NCBI GenBank assembly: GCA_001599755.1
Contig: BCHX01000006.1
Coordinates: 2,901,336-2,965,335 of the forward strand
Length of the DNA stretch: 64,000 bases
Reading direction: 5' to 3'
Origin: Gliomastix tumulicola
Lineage: Eukaryota; Ascomycota; Sordariomycetes; Hypocreales; Bionectriaceae
Both the position numbers and the translations under genes were made by a program. How positions within the stretch are numbered: position 1 is the stretch's first letter; each line of letters opens with the position of its first letter. The notes beneath the pieces are model-generated. The model was not told the DNA's origin. It saw only the letters and a program-made list of their open reading frames with translations, and did not search any database. Shown piece by piece: positions 63,483-64,000 of the stretch.

Positions 63483-64000
63483 GCTGTCAAACGAGATAAG
63501 GTTGATTGGGTTTTGGGTGGTCAGGCAGGGACAGGAGGAGTGGGCACGGGTGAGTGAGTGAGTGAATATCTCTACTTCTTCGGCAGTTATTATTGGCATC
63601 ATATTGCTGGTTTGGCTGGCTCTTATACGGCGTCTCGTCGACGACAGTCTCTCCCCCCCTTCCCCCATTCCCGCGTTGATCCTGTAAGCAAGCTTCCCTT
63701 TTGTCAATCAACGCCGCCACTGGGATGCCGATGACTATTAGCTCAGCGTCTGGCGGCCCGGCCAGCTAAGCTCGCCCTTCCAAGGGGCCTCGGATATACG
63801 ACACAGACAGAAATAAGCCCTAGCTAACCACGCGTTGGCCAGCATGCATGGCAAACCAAACTAAAGTGTCTAGTCGTCGTGGGGCAGAAGAACATGTCAA
63901 ACAAAGTCCCCCACCCGGTTCTCCATGCGCGCGCGGATGCAAAAAGCTTCCGCACTCCAACGTCCCGGGCTTTCCCAACTAACGCAAAAACCCATCGTGT
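63483..64000. other. Upstream region of the NmrA-like gene to window end
   Basis: No gene is seen. A GAGT short tandem (near 63551-63564) lies in the leader region. Confidence 0.5.

Noticed and set aside
1..64000. A secondary-metabolite cluster
   Set aside because: An ABC pump, a TRI12-like pump, an acyl-CoA dehydrogenase, an ABM-like protein and regulators are scattered, but no polyketide synthase, NRPS, terpene cyclase or prenyltransferase is present in the window.
1..64000. CRISPR arrays, rRNA genes and insertion sequences
   Set aside because: No regularly spaced direct repeats, rRNA-like sequence or transposase reading frame was found; the only mobile element supported is the MITE at 7874-8155.

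Overview
The window reads as gene-rich, GC-rich nuclear DNA of a filamentous ascomycete (Pezizomycotina; a Sordariomycete is my best guess). The reasons are short GT-AG introns (mostly 53-150 nt) with CTAAC-type branch points, monocistronic genes on both strands, and characteristic fungal families: a TRI12-type efflux pump, an X325/BIM1-like copper protein, a HET-domain protein, a NACHT-ankyrin NLR, several Zn2Cys6 regulators, an ABCC multidrug transporter and sugar permeases. I see no rRNA, tRNA or CRISPR array. Exon junctions were placed by eye from splice signals, frame continuity and family motifs.

Layout. 0-5 kb: 3' end of a TRI12-family transporter, a two-domain ABM-like protein and a small membrane protein. 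5-9.4 kb: a ferric/cupric-reductase-like gene and a BIM1-like copper-binding GPI protein, transcribed divergently, with a 282-bp TA-flanked inverted-repeat element (MITE) between them. 10.6-15.4 kb: a full ABCC transporter. 16.7-19 kb: a small hypothetical gene and an acyl-CoA dehydrogenase. 19.4-27.2 kb: a HET-domain gene divergent from a six-exon NLR (degenerate esterase-like domain, NACHT, ankyrin repeats), a plausible allorecognition/immunity pair. 27.6-29.3 kb: an F-box protein.

29.6-36.8 kb: a compact alpha-galactoside utilisation locus, with an intracellular GH36 alpha-galactosidase, a divergent alpha-glucoside/maltose-type permease, and a tail-to-tail Zn2Cys6 regulator whose C-terminus is a 15-bp minisatellite. 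37.7-42.5 kb: a secreted SMP-30-like propeller protein and a lactose-permease-like MFS transporter. A 3.8-kb gene-free stretch containing undetermined bases follows.

46-64 kb: an Hsp20 with a large acidic insert, a Ser/Thr-rich single-pass membrane protein, Yip1, a Zn2Cys6 regulator divergent from a secreted flavin amine oxidase, a coiled-coil microprotein, another Zn2Cys6 regulator, a GPI-anchored protein, a DenD-like SDR, and an NmrA-like gene broken by several one-base frame changes, which is either a recent pseudogene or a low-quality patch. The most interesting items are the HET/NLR pair, the reductase/BIM1 pair with its MITE, the alpha-galactoside locus and the minisatellite-coded tail.
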